From NCBI RefSeq assembly GCF_004331345.1, contig NZ_SJJZ01000001.1, positions 248,001 to 312,000 of the forward strand: 64,000 bases of DNA, written 5' to 3'. The DNA comes from Kribbella soli. Lineage in GTDB: Bacteria; Actinomycetota; Actinomycetes; Propionibacteriales; Kribbellaceae. Under the pieces are notes generated by a model. That model was not told where the DNA came from and ran no database searches. It worked only from the letters and a program-made list of their open reading frames with translations. Of the stretch, positions 16,956-25,553 are shown in pieces. The translations under genes and the position numbers were made by a program. Every line of letters starts with the position of its first letter. Position 1 is the stretch's first letter.

Positions 16956-17993
16956 TCATTGGCTGCACGACGGGACATCTCCCTTGCCGTCGGCGAGCGC
17001 CTGCAGGGCGCTGATGGCGTCGGTCAGCGTGCTGATCTTCACCAATTGGATGCCGTTCACGTCCGCGTGCAGTGCGGCCGCGCAGTTCGGCGCCGGGACC
17101 AGGAACACCGTCGCGCCGTCATTCCTGGCGCCGGCGATCTTCTGCTGGATACCGCCGATCGCGCCGACCTGGCCGAGCGCGTCGATCGTGCCGGTTCCGG
17201 CGACGTGCTTCCCGTTCAGCAGGGCGCCCGGGGTCAGCTTGTCGTAGATGGCCAGGGCGAACGCGGTGCCCGCACTGGGACCACCGATGTCCTGCCCGAG
17301 GTTGACCGTCACCTTCACCTGCGAGTCGACGCCGATCGTGATCCCCACCATCGGCCGGGTCTCGTCACCGGGCGTCGCGGCGGTCTTCACTTGGACGGTC
17401 TGCTCGGCGGTGCCGCGGCGGATCAGGAAGACGACGTTCTCGCCGACCTTGTGCTTGCGGACGAACTCGCCGACCTGCGGGACCTGCGTCACCGTCTGAC
17501 CGTCGACGGCCAGCACGATGTCGCCGGCCTTCAACTTGCCCTGCGCCGGCGAGTTGTCCGCGACCGTCGAGACCTTCGTGTGGAACGGGACCTTCGCCGC
17601 CTGCAGCGCGGCCGCGACCGCGCTGTCCTGCGAGCCGGTCATCTCCGCGGTGTTCTGCTGCTCGACCTCGTCGGCACTCTGGTCCGGCGGATAGATGATT
17701 TCGCGCGGGAACAGGTCGTGGTGCGGGTCGAGCCAGTTCCGCATCGCCTGCGGCAGGGTCAGCTGCCGGTCCGGCGAGGTCACGGACACAGTCGTCAGGT
17801 CGAGCTGGCCCGTGGTCGGGAACGTGTCGTGGCCGGTGATCTCGACGACCGGCTTGTTCTTCGTCGATCCCAGAGTGTCCTTGACCGGCCCGGGGCTGAA
17901 CGAGACGAACGGCACCGGGAACGCGGTGACCAGCCCCAGCGAGACGACAAGCACAACGATCGAGGTGACCAATGTGGCGGTACGACGTGTCAC
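16956..17993 (-). CDS. PDZ domain-containing Lon-like (S16) membrane protease
   Basis: A 345-residue YlbL-type protease. One membrane anchor lies at residues 7-27, a PDZ domain at about 130-210 (with D-N-S-P-A-Q-G-K-L-K-A-G-D-I-V-L-A-V-D-G) and an S16 domain at the C-terminus. The Ser-Lys dyad is visible as Ser240 in G-G-P-S-A-G-T-A and Lys285 in G-G-I-Q-Q-K-I-A-G-A. The active site should face outward. Its start overlaps the stop of the upstream small membrane-protein gene (ATGA). Confidence 0.94.
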   Translation of the reverse strand: MTRRTATLVTSIVVLVVSLGLVTAFPVPFVSFSPGPVKDTLGSTKNKPVVEITGHDTFPTTGQLDLTTVSVTSPDRQLTLPQAMRNWLDPHHDLFPREIIYPPDQSADEVEQQNTAEMTGSQDSAVAAALQAAKVPFHTKVSTVADNSPAQGKLKAGDIVLAVDGQTVTQVPQVGEFVRKHKVGENVVFLIRRGTAEQTVQVKTAATPGDETRPMVGITIGVDSQVKVTVNLGQDIGGPSAGTAFALAIYDKLTPGALLNGKHVAGTGTIDALGQVGAIGGIQQKIAGARNDGATVFLVPAPNCAAALHADVNGIQLVKISTLTDAISALQALADGKGDVPSCSQ

Positions 17994-18262
17994 GAACCCT
18001 GCCCTGCGATCTTGGAGCCGGAGCTACGGACCTCGGAAGAGACCGGCTGATGGTTACGACGACCCAGGCCACGGCGACGTTCCGGAGTGGCCCGTGGGCC
18101 TGGCGCGGCGAGCGCGGCGTTGAAGCGGCGGAAGTCTTCGACCGAGGCGAAGGCACCGCCGGACCGGCGGCGCTCACGGCTGCGCCAACCGCGCCATGCG
18201 GCCCAGCACATCGCCAGCAGCGTGGCGATCAGCGGGAACGCCAGCCACGCCAAAACCTTCAT
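17990..18262 (-). CDS. Small single-span membrane protein
   Basis: A 90-residue protein with one N-terminal membrane span (V-L-A-W-L-A-F-P-L-I-A-T-L-L-A-M) followed by a strongly basic region with R-S-R-E-R-R-R and a Phe-rich helix F-A-S-V-E-D-F-R-R-F. It sits between moaE and the Lon-like protease and overlaps the latter by four bases. Such proteins are common at this place in actinobacteria, but have no assigned function; it may assist the protease. Confidence 0.75.
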   Translation of the reverse strand: MKVLAWLAFPLIATLLAMCWAAWRGWRSRERRRSGGAFASVEDFRRFNAALAAPGPRATPERRRGLGRRNHQPVSSEVRSSGSKIAGQGS

Positions 18263-18292
18263 CCGGCCACCTTCATGCGCCCAGCGTACGTG

Positions 18293-18718
18293 TCAGTGAG
18301 CGCCGACCCACTCGCTGCCACCGTCGGTGAAGCGCTGGTGTTTCCAAATCGGGACCTCCGCCTTGAGGTCGTCGATCAACTGCCGGCAGGCGGTGAACGC
18401 CACATCCCGGTGCGACGCCGCCACCGCCACGATCACGGCGGCGTCCCCGATCACCAGGTCCCCGGTCCGGTGGACGGCGGCCAGCGCGGTCACCGCGGGG
18501 TCGTCGCAGATACGCTGCGCAACCTTTCGCAGGTGCTCCAGCGCGTCCGGGTGCGCCTCGTAGCTCAAGCGATCGACCGGCTTCTCCTGGTCGTGGTTGC
18601 GCACAGTGCCGATAAAAAGCGCGGTTCCGCCCGCCGTCGGGTCCGCGACAGCCGCCAGCACCTCGTCACTGGACAACGCACTGTCGCGAATGTCCAGCAG
18701 TCTGATCGCGTCGCTCAT
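18293..18718 (-). CDS. moaE: Molybdopterin synthase catalytic subunit
   Basis: A 141-residue MoaE. It shows G-T-V-R-N-H at the active-site region, the conserved L-S-Y-E-A-H, H-R-T-G-D-L-V-I-G-D and the C-terminal P-I-W-K-H-Q motif with the catalytic Lys. It makes molybdopterin by transferring sulfur from MoaD thiocarboxylate to cyclic pyranopterin monophosphate. It is the promoter-proximal gene of the minus-strand operon; no other moa gene is nearby. The molybdoenzyme at 27.8-30.0 kb would need its product. Confidence 0.95.
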   Translation of the reverse strand: MSDAIRLLDIRDSALSSDEVLAAVADPTAGGTALFIGTVRNHDQEKPVDRLSYEAHPDALEHLRKVAQRICDDPAVTALAAVHRTGDLVIGDAAVIVAVAASHRDVAFTACRQLIDDLKAEVPIWKHQRFTDGGSEWVGAH

Positions 18719-19025
18719 CCGTTCCTCATTCCGGCCAGGTCTCCACGCTCACACCACACCATTGCATCCCCCGCATCGCAATTCTCCCTCCCGCCCTCCA
18801 TTTCCAGGACATCCCCTCCCTTTCCGCGTCCCGGAGTACGGGGCTGCGGTGCGTGGTGCGGCGTGCACCGGGAGAGACTGTTGCCTTCCTCACCTACCTG
18901 CCGCGCCGGGTTCGGGGCTCTGCCGGCGGCGAACAGGGACGGTTGTGCGTTCACCGAGCGAGGAACTGATGGACGGAACCAGTACGTTGGAGTTGTACGC
19001 CCCACCCGCACAGGAAGGCCCTCCG
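18719..19025. other. Divergent intergenic region, no gene
   Basis: About 300 bases between moaE and the metalloprotease-like gene. No small gene or repeat stands out; a pyrimidine-rich stretch lies at 18785-18835. It must hold promoters for both directions but I cannot place them confidently. Confidence 0.5.
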
Positions 19026-20336
19026 ATGAGCGACGAACCGGACAACCCGGACAACCCGTTCAAGGGAACGCCGTTCGAGGCCATGTTCCAGCAGTTCTCC
19101 GGTGCGGCCGGCGCGGGCGGCACCCCGGACCTGAACGCGATCTTCGCGCAGGTCCAGCAGATGCTGAGCGGGTCGACCGACGGCAAGCCGGTGAACTGGG
19201 ACCTGGCCAAGGACATTGCCCGCAAGACCGTCTCCACCGCCGGAGACCGCTCGATGACGTCCGCCGACAGCGATCGCGTCGCCGACGCGGTCCGCCTCGC
19301 CGAGCACTGGCTGGACGACGCGACCACCCTGCCCGAGGTGTCCGCGACCTCCGCGGCCTGGAGCCGTGCCGAGTGGGTCGAGAACACGCTCCCGGTCTGG
19401 CAGACGATCGTCGATCCGGTCGCGGAGCACGTCGCGGGTGCGATGGGCAACGCGCTGCCCGCCGAGGCGCAGCAGTTCGCCGGTCCGATGGCGGGGATGC
19501 TGCGGCAGCTGGGCGGTTCCGTCTTCGGAGCGCAAGTCGGTCAGGGTCTCGGGGAACTCGCCGGCGAGGTCGTCAGCTCGTCCGACATCGGGCTTCCGCT
19601 GGGTCCGACCGGCCAGGCGATCCTGCTGCCGGACAACGTGGCGAAGTTCGCCGACGGCCTCGGGCTGACCGACGAGGACGTCAGGTTGTACCTCGCGCTG
19701 CGTGAGGTCGCGCACCAGCGGCTGTACGCCGGGGTGCCGTGGCTGCGCCAGCACCTGCTGGCCGCGGTCGCCGACTACGCGGCCGGGATCGAGGTCGACA
19801 CCGGCAAGATCGAGCGGGCGATGGCCGACATCGACCCGCAGAACCCCGAAGCCATGCAGGAAGCGCTCGCCGGCGGCCTGTTCGAGCCCGAGGACTCGGA
19901 GCAGCAGAAGGCGGCGCTCGTCCGGCTCGAGACCACGCTGGCCCTGGTCGAGGGCTGGGTCGACGACGTCGTCCGGCAGGCCACCAAGGACCGGATGCCC
20001 GCTGGGGTGCAGCTCGCCGAGACGGTACGGCGTCGCCGCGCCGCCGGTGGTCCGGCCGAGCAGACGTTCGCGACCCTCGTCGGTCTCCAACTGCGGCCGC
20101 GCCGCCTGCGTGACGCCGCGAACCTGTGGGCCGCCGTCCGTGACGCCCGCGGTGTCGACGGCCGGGACAACCTCTGGTCCCACCCGGACCTGATGCCGAG
20201 CACCAGCGACCTGGACGACCCGATCGGCTTCGCTCAGCACGCCGGCGAACTCTCGGACATCGACATCAGCGACTTCCTCAACGAAGAAACGTCAGAGAAG
20301 CCCCAGGACGACGACGGAGACAGCCCCACCAAGTAG
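19026..20336 (+). CDS. DUF2342 / zinc-dependent metalloprotease-like protein
   Basis: A 436-residue soluble protein. Early it has N-P-F-K-G-T-P-F-E-A-M-F, then an all-helical body, and a segment L-R-E-V-A-H-Q-R-L-Y-A-G-V-P-W-L that aligns with the family's putative metal site. This motif is R-E-x-x-H, so the first His of a canonical HExxH is not present; proteolysis is therefore not certain. The tail is acidic (E-T-S-E-K-P-Q-D-D-D). ATG 19026 has GGAAGG upstream; an in-frame ATG at 18969 is a weaker alternative. It is divergent from the Lon-like operon, as in mycobacteria. Confidence 0.87.
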   Translation: MSDEPDNPDNPFKGTPFEAMFQQFSGAAGAGGTPDLNAIFAQVQQMLSGSTDGKPVNWDLAKDIARKTVSTAGDRSMTSADSDRVADAVRLAEHWLDDATTLPEVSATSAAWSRAEWVENTLPVWQTIVDPVAEHVAGAMGNALPAEAQQFAGPMAGMLRQLGGSVFGAQVGQGLGELAGEVVSSSDIGLPLGPTGQAILLPDNVAKFADGLGLTDEDVRLYLALREVAHQRLYAGVPWLRQHLLAAVADYAAGIEVDTGKIERAMADIDPQNPEAMQEALAGGLFEPEDSEQQKAALVRLETTLALVEGWVDDVVRQATKDRMPAGVQLAETVRRRRAAGGPAEQTFATLVGLQLRPRRLRDAANLWAAVRDARGVDGRDNLWSHPDLMPSTSDLDDPIGFAQHAGELSDIDISDFLNEETSEKPQDDDGDSPTK

Positions 20337-20390
20337 TGGTTGTAGGACCCCGGCTGGGAGCGTTCGGGTGGGGGTGGGGAGACTTGCGGA

Positions 20391-20933
20391 ATGCTTCATG
20401 GGGATGCGGTTGAGGTTTTGGAGGGGTGGCGTGCGCCCGACGCGGAGCAGGAGGAGTTGCGGGCGCACTACCTGCGGCACCTGGCGACGCATCCGGACGG
20501 GATGTGGCGCAGTTGCCGGCCGGAGCATGTGACGGCCAGCGCTCTGGTTGTCGATGGCACGGGTCAGAACACCTTGCTGACGTTGCACAAGACAGTCGGC
20601 CGATGGCTCCAACTCGGCGGCCATTGCGAGCCCGGCGACACCACACTCAGCGGCGCTGCCCTACGGGAAGCGGCTGAGGAGTCCGGGCTCCCGGGTCTGA
20701 CGGTGAGCCGCGAACCGCTCCAGCTCTCCCGCCATCTGCTCCACGCCGGCGGGTGCGCTGGTGCGTACCACCTCGACGTGCAGTTCCTGGTCACCGCGAC
20801 AACCACGGAGTACGTCGTCAGCGACGAGTCGGACGACCTCGCGTGGTTCCCGCTGAACGCCCTGCCGGCCGACACCGACACCAGCGTCCAAGCCCTCGCA
20901 ACCCGAGCCCACCAGCAAATCTTCCAGCCCTGA
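20391..20933 (+). CDS. NUDIX hydrolase
   Basis: A 180-residue NUDIX protein. The box G-G-H-C-E-P-G-D-T-T-L-S followed by R-E-A-A-E-E-S-G fits the Gx5Ex7REUXEExGU pattern and gives the metal-binding glutamates. Members hydrolyse nucleoside diphosphates linked to another group; the particular substrate is not evident. The start ATG 20391 follows GGGGAGACTTGCGGA. It stands alone and a perfect 11-bp hairpin follows at 21022-21049. Confidence 0.9.
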   Translation: MLHGDAVEVLEGWRAPDAEQEELRAHYLRHLATHPDGMWRSCRPEHVTASALVVDGTGQNTLLTLHKTVGRWLQLGGHCEPGDTTLSGAALREAAEESGLPGLTVSREPLQLSRHLLHAGGCAGAYHLDVQFLVTATTTEYVVSDESDDLAWFPLNALPADTDTSVQALATRAHQQIFQP

Positions 20934-21021
20934 CGTCACCCGGCTGAACCGTGCAACTCGGCCGCCCACACCACCGACGCGGCTGTGGGGCGCGCCGGGG
21001 CGAGCGGAAGGGCACAGGCTT

Positions 21022-21049
21022 GTGGGCCGGCTCGAATCAGCCGGCCCAC
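21022..21049 (+). terminator. Hairpin after the NUDIX gene
   Basis: GTGGGCCGGCT (21022-21032) and its perfect complement (21039-21049) flank a six-base loop. There is no T tract, so termination is only suggested. Confidence 0.45.
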
Positions 21050-21180
21050 CTCCCCACAGCAGGGCACTCCCCACCTCAGCCCTGCGATCCCTCGTACCTC
21101 ACCCCCGTAAGCACCGCACCCCCGCGCCGTGCTCGCCGCTGACACTGCGTTTCCCGTCATCCCCGTACGTCCTTCGCCCC

Positions 21181-21480
21181 GCCGTGCCGCCCCCGTGGCG
21201 CGGTCGCCTGCTGGTGCAGGCGGTTTCGGCTGTCCGCGTGTGTTCCTCTGCCGTACGGCGGTTCCGGTAGCTCCCGTCGTACTGCCCCCGTGTTGTGATC
21301 ACCTGCTGGTACAGCGGTTTCAGCCGTCCGCGTGTGTTCCACCGACGCGCTACGCCGAGCAGTGATCGACTACTGGCGTAGCGCTTCCAGGTACCCCCGT
21401 GTCTGTCCCTGGTTGTACTGCGTTCCCCGTGATTCCCCGTTGGTACAGCGTTCTCTTGCGTTCCCCGTGTCCCCGTGGTG
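21181..21480. repeat. Imperfect tandem repeats in a gene-free region
   Basis: Two units are clear: 21181-21246 and 21276-21340, about 66 bp each, with a period of 95 bp and roughly four fifths of positions identical, ending in the same CCGCGTGTGTTCC. A third, more degenerate block of GTAC/TTCCCCGTG words continues to about 21480. The whole stretch 20934-21669 has no believable gene: open frames on the minus strand are just low-complexity readings of the repeats. Confidence 0.7.
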
Positions 21481-21669
21481 CGGCCGGTGTGCGCAGTCCC
21501 CCGACTGCGGCACGCCCGTTGTGGTGCGATCCCCGTTGTGTGGCAGGCCCGAGCCGCATCCCCCCGGTGCGGTCGGGTTGTCGTCGGGTGCCGCCCCTGA
21601 ACGGCATCGGCGATCGGTTGGAGCTTCCCCGTTGCATGGTGAACGAGCGGGTGGGGACAAGGTGACGGG

Positions 21670-22350
21670 TCAGGCGTGACGAAGTAGGGATCTTGTGGCA
21701 TCCCAGCCTTCAAGGCCGGGATCCAGTCGCGCTAGGTCAGCGTTCGATCGCAGACGGTGCCAGCCGGGGCCGATCGCGACGGCGTGGCGGCGGGGTTTGC
21801 GGGCCTCGAGGAGTTCGAGCGGGGTGTCGAAGGTCGGGGCGAGTTCCACGACCCAGTCGGCGACGGGGAGCTTGACGCCGACCGCCGCCAGTGTGCCGTC
21901 CTCGGCAGGCGTGACGGCGACGTCGGCGTTGCTCAAGGCGCGGAACAGCTTGCCGATGAGCAGCCCGGGAAGGTCGGGTACGTCGTGCGACACGGCGACC
22001 ACCGCGGCGGCGGGTCCGGCTAGTTCCACCGCATGCAGGACGGGTCGATCGGGATCGACGGCGTACGTCGGAGTGCCGGGCCAGGTCAGTGCGCGGACCT
22101 CGGTCACTGCATTCTCGTCGCCGGCGACCGCTGCCGCGACATCGACCCGGTCGAGCGCGGCGATGACTTCGTACGTGTCCTCCGCCATCGCCAACCGCCA
22201 CGCGTCAGGGTTCCGGCCTGGCGGAGCCCAGGTCCCGGCGGCCGGCACGACAACCACCACAACCCGACGATCGGACCCGTCCGACTCCACAATCCGCCGG
22301 TCGGCGCTATCCGACACGACGCGGTCGTCGGGGCTGTTCGAGTTGGTCAT
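21670..22350 (-). CDS. Conserved actinobacterial protein with nucleotidyltransferase-like (GT-A/CofC-like) fold
   Basis: A 226-residue protein. After a charged N-terminus it begins with a long strand ([19 protein letters not shown]), then [24 protein letters not shown], where the His-Asp-x-Pro-Asp-Leu-Pro recalls the metal/nucleotide site of DUF2064 and CofC-like proteins. The end [12 protein letters not shown] is conserved in such proteins. Function is unknown. Its start overlaps the HxlR gene stop (ATGA), so the two are co-translated. Confidence 0.7.
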   Translation of the reverse strand: MTNSNSPDDRVVSDSADRRIVESDGSDRRVVVVVVPAAGTWAPPGRNPDAWRLAMAEDTYEVIAALDRVDVAAAVAGDENAVTEVRALTWPGTPTYAVDPDRPVLHAVELAGPAAAVVAVSHDVPDLPGLLIGKLFRALSNADVAVTPAEDGTLAAVGVKLPVADWVVELAPTFDTPLELLEARKPRRHAVAIGPGWHRLRSNADLARLDPGLEGWDATRSLLRHA

Positions 22351-22751
22351 GCGAGGGTGCTCGCGTCGTAGGTGGTGCGGGCGGTGGTTACTTCGGGCAT
22401 GTGGGATTCGGCCCACGACTTGATGGCGGCGATGAGCGGCATAAGGGTGCGGCCCAGTGGCGTCAGGTCGTAGTCGACGCGGACGGGGACGGACGGGGTG
22501 ACCGAGCGGGTCAGCAGACCGTCGCGTTCCAGTGAGCGGAGGGTCTGGGTCAGCATCTTCTGGCTGACGCCGGCGATGCGGCGGGACAGGTCGGAGTAGC
22601 GCTGCGGGCCATCCGCGAGGGCGGTCAGTACCAGCGTCACCCACTTGTCGCTGATGCGGTCGAGGAGTTGCCGCGCGGGACAGGTCGCGAGGAACGCGTC
22701 GTACTCGCGCGCTGCCTCTTCGCGGAGCTGGGATGCGGTGCGGGTCGGCAT
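22347..22751 (-). CDS. HxlR-family winged-helix regulator
   Basis: A 134-residue HxlR protein with [14 protein letters not shown] at the start of the DNA-binding domain (a Cys at this place is the redox sensor in several relatives), then [19 protein letters not shown] as recognition helix. ATG 22751 has AGGAGAGCC just upstream. It is divergent from a quinone-reductase-type gene and separated by a perfect palindrome, the typical QorR/YodB arrangement, so it probably senses electrophiles or oxidants. Confidence 0.92.
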   Translation of the reverse strand: MPTRTASQLREEAAREYDAFLATCPARQLLDRISDKWVTLVLTALADGPQRYSDLSRRIAGVSQKMLTQTLRSLERDGLLTRSVTPSVPVRVDYDLTPLGRTLMPLIAAIKSWAESHMPEVTTARTTYDASTLA

Positions 22752-22769
22752 GGCTCTCCTCGTCGTGCG

Positions 22770-22791
22770 GTACGCACTCCGAAGTGCGTAC
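22770..22791. promoter_or_regulatory. Palindromic operator of the HxlR regulator
   Basis: GTACGCACT (22770-22778) and AGTGCGTAC (22783-22791) are perfect inverted arms with a four-base spacer, 19 bp upstream of the HxlR start and 65 bp before the divergent reductase. The dimeric winged-helix regulator encoded next door is the natural binder. Confidence 0.75.
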
Positions 22792-22855
22792 TTCCCAAGA
22801 GAGAGTAGCTCTCCGAGAGTGGTGCAGATTCCAGACACCACGAGGAGAGAACGAT

Positions 22856-23779
22856 ATGCGCGCAGTTGTAGCCCGGCGTCTCGACGGGCCCGATGCGATC
22901 GAGTTGATCGAGACCGACGTACCTGAGCCGGCCGTGGGCCAGGTCCGGATCAAGGTCGCCGCGGCCGCGGTCAACCCGGTGGATGTGGCGGTGAGTACCG
23001 GGGTGCTGGTCGAGTTCGGCCTGACGGCGCCGCGAGAGCAGTTTGGTCTCGGCTGGGATGTGGCGGGCACGGTGGACGCGGTCGGCCCCGGCTCCCAGGC
23101 CCAGGTTGGTGACACCGTGATCGGGGTCGCGGACCTTCTCGCCCAGACGCTCAAGACGCACGCGGAGTACGTCGTACTGGACGCCGACGCAGTGGTGCGC
23201 GCACCGGAGGGCGTAGAGCTGACCAGAGCGTCCACGTTCGGACTCAACGGGCTGACTGCGCTACAAGCCGTCAAGGCGCTGCCGGGAGAGACCGTCCTCG
23301 TGACCGGGGCTGCCGGCGGTGTCGGCGGGTACGCCGTGGAGCTCGCCAAGCACGCCGGTCAAACGGTGATCGCCAGCGCAGCAGCACATGACGAGGAGCT
23401 CGTACGACGGCTTGGCGCGGACCACTTCGTCGATCGGAACGGGGACGTGGCGGCAGCGGTACGACGGATCGCGCCCGCTGGCGTGGATGGCGTTGTGGAC
23501 GCCGCCGTCGTTGGAATCGCTGCACAGGAGGCAGTGCGCAACGGCGGCCGTCACGTCCACCTGCAGGGAGGTCCACGACCACCGCAGCTCCGTGGCATCA
23601 CGGTGGAGCAACTGTTCGTCCACACCAACCGCGACGACCTGGAAGAGCTCAAGAGACTGGTCGAAGCAGGCGTCATCTCAACTCGAGTCGCCGAGACCTA
23701 CCACCTGGACGAGGTGGCTAACGCGTACAAGCGCCTTGCCGCGGGAGGGGTCCGCGGCCGCCTCGTCCTGGTGCCGTGA
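22856..23779 (+). CDS. NADPH:quinone reductase-like medium-chain oxidoreductase
   Basis: A 307-residue zinc-less medium-chain reductase. It has the N-terminal catalytic domain with N-P-V-D-V-A and the nucleotide motif [12 protein letters not shown] near residue 145, typical of QOR enzymes using NADPH; the zinc-binding Cys and His of alcohol dehydrogenases are absent. ATG 22856 follows CGAGGAGAGAA. Regulation by the divergent HxlR protein through the 22770-22791 palindrome is likely, and the role would be reduction of quinones or other reactive electrophiles. Confidence 0.9.
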   Translation: MRAVVARRLDGPDAIELIETDVPEPAVGQVRIKVAAAAVNPVDVAVSTGVLVEFGLTAPREQFGLGWDVAGTVDAVGPGSQAQVGDTVIGVADLLAQTLKTHAEYVVLDADAVVRAPEGVELTRASTFGLNGLTALQAVKALPGETVLVTGAAGGVGGYAVELAKHAGQTVIASAAAHDEELVRRLGADHFVDRNGDVAAAVRRIAPAGVDGVVDAAVVGIAAQEAVRNGGRHVHLQGGPRPPQLRGITVEQLFVHTNRDDLEELKRLVEAGVISTRVAETYHLDEVANAYKRLAAGGVRGRLVLVP

Positions 23780-23782
23780 AGA

Positions 23783-25549
23783 TCAGCCGACGGCGGAATG
23801 GAGGCGGAGCGCCACCTGGACGTCCAGTGCGCGGTCCGGGGACTGCCAGCCGTCACCCAGCAAGGCGGTGATGCGGTCGAGTCGCTGCTGCACGGTGTTG
23901 GGGTGGATGTGGAGTGATGTGGCGGCCCGGGTCGGGCTCTGGCCGGCGGCGAAGTACGCCTGCAGCGTGCCGATGAGGTCGGTGCCTCGCTGCGTGTCAT
24001 AGTCGAGGACCTTGCCGAGCACATGGTGCACGTGGGTGCGTACGTCGATCTCGGAGGCACCGACCAGGCCTGCCACACCCAGGTCGTCAGGTGTGGCAGA
24101 TTCGCACAAGCGGCCCAGGCGGACCATGGTGGTGACCAGGCGAGACGCCTGTCGGTGTGCCTCGACCAAGGGCTCTCCCCACGTCGCGGGCCCTGTGACA
24201 GCGACCGTCACGCCCGTGCGCTTAGCCAGCTCGGACAGGTCGCGGGCGGTAGCCGCAGCGCTGGTACGAGCAAACAGCAACACCAGGTCCCCGCCGTACG
24301 GACCAGCCAGTACCAGTCTGTCTTCCAGTGGTGCGGACAGCCGAGCACGTACGGCGGTGTGGTCGCCACGGCACACTGCGACGACCAGACGATCGTGCCG
24401 ATGGTTGGGCGCGAGCAACCGGAGTCGATCGGTCAGAGCGCGTGGATCGGCGCTTCCACTCAGTACGTCGGCCAGCAGGTCTGCCTGTGCACGTTGGGAT
24501 TGCTCAGCGGCCTGTCGGCGGAACAGCAGGACCAGTGCGGTGACAACGGCTGCACGCTCGACGATGCGCTGGTCTGCGCCGGACAGGTCGTCCGCACCAC
24601 CAATGACCAGTGCGCCGAGCCGTTCGCGCTTCGCGGTCGCTGCCACGACCCAGCAGTCACCGATGCGAGTCAATCGACCGGACTCGGACTCCTGCCACGG
24701 CACGGGCGTACCGGGGACGCTCCCGGCCGCTGCCAGCTCGTTGCCGCTGGCATCGACCAGTACGACCCACATGTCGAGCAGCTCGGCCAGTGCGGCGGCG
24801 ATGGCGTCCACATCCCCGCCGGACAACACGATCTCTGCAAAACGGTCATGCGCGGCGGCTGCGTGCTCGACGCCTGCGTGTGCAGCAGACAGCTGGTCCA
24901 ACGCCGCAGCAGTCTCGGCCGCCGCCCGTACCTGCACCAGAGTCACCGCGGCCAGTGTGGCCAGTGAACCGAGCAGCGACACCTCGTCACGACTGAACGG
25001 GCGTCGTGTCCGGTTGGACGCGAACAACACACCGACGAACGCTCCATCCACCACCAACGGCGTACCGCAGATCGCTACCAGCCCTTCCTCGCCGACCGCG
25101 TCGTCGATCGGAGTGGTGTGCCGAAAGCGCCGGTCCGACGGGTAGTCCGCGGTCCAGTACGGCTTGTAGGTCTCCGCGACCAGTCCGCCGAGTCCTGCAC
25201 CGAGCGGCAATCGCAGCTGCTGGAACGCGGCAGAGACGGAGCCGTCGGTGGCCCGCATGTACGTGTCGCCACGGGTCTCGTCGTACAGAGTCAGGTACGC
25301 GACGTCAGTGCCGACGAGGGTGCGGGCGCGGTGGACGATGGTGTGCAGTACGCCGCCTGGGTCGCGGGCGGACGCCAGCTCGCGCGCTACGTCGACCAGT
25401 GCGGACAGCTCGGCCTCACGCTTCTTGCTGGCGTCCATGCCCGCCCGGATCCGCAGGGCGAGGTCGCGTGCCACCGCGTCCTCGCCCGCCGCCCGGGCCA
25501 GCTCGCTCCCGGACGCATCCTCGGCCAGCAGCCGCAGAAGCTCCTCCAT
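23783..25549 (-). CDS. GAF-PucR-type helix-turn-helix regulator
   Basis: A 588-residue regulator. An N-terminal helical part is followed by a GAF domain at about residues 60-205 (L-G-A-G-L-G-G-L-V-A-E-T and E-G-L-V-A-I-C-G-T-P-L), a second sensor-like region, and a PucR C-terminal helix-turn-helix at about 525-585 with S-P-T-R-A-A-T-S-L-H-I-H-P-N-T-V-Q-Q-R-L. This family activates catabolic operons in response to small molecules. It is the last gene of an operon after 3-hydroxybutyrate dehydrogenase and an MHS transporter, only 4 bp from the transporter gene. Confidence 0.9.
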   Translation of the reverse strand: MEELLRLLAEDASGSELARAAGEDAVARDLALRIRAGMDASKKREAELSALVDVARELASARDPGGVLHTIVHRARTLVGTDVAYLTLYDETRGDTYMRATDGSVSAAFQQLRLPLGAGLGGLVAETYKPYWTADYPSDRRFRHTTPIDDAVGEEGLVAICGTPLVVDGAFVGVLFASNRTRRPFSRDEVSLLGSLATLAAVTLVQVRAAAETAAALDQLSAAHAGVEHAAAAHDRFAEIVLSGGDVDAIAAALAELLDMWVVLVDASGNELAAAGSVPGTPVPWQESESGRLTRIGDCWVVAATAKRERLGALVIGGADDLSGADQRIVERAAVVTALVLLFRRQAAEQSQRAQADLLADVLSGSADPRALTDRLRLLAPNHRHDRLVVAVCRGDHTAVRARLSAPLEDRLVLAGPYGGDLVLLFARTSAAATARDLSELAKRTGVTVAVTGPATWGEPLVEAHRQASRLVTTMVRLGRLCESATPDDLGVAGLVGASEIDVRTHVHHVLGKVLDYDTQRGTDLIGTLQAYFAAGQSPTRAATSLHIHPNTVQQRLDRITALLGDGWQSPDRALDVQVALRLHSAVG

Positions 25550-25553
25550 GGTC

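Noticed and set aside
14088..18050. A 1320-residue open frame on the plus strand opposite the UPF0182 and Lon-like genes.
   Set aside because: High-GC antisense frame of the minus-strand operon; low-complexity Arg/Asp/Val composition and no domain. The real genes are on the minus strand.
21181..21480. Possible CRISPR array.
   Set aside because: Only two clear units with no constant short repeat separated by unique spacers, and no cas genes in the window.
21099..21713. A 204-residue minus-strand frame in the repeat region.
   Set aside because: Reads the tandem repeats as Thr/Arg/Gly-rich low-complexity protein; no ribosome site and no family.
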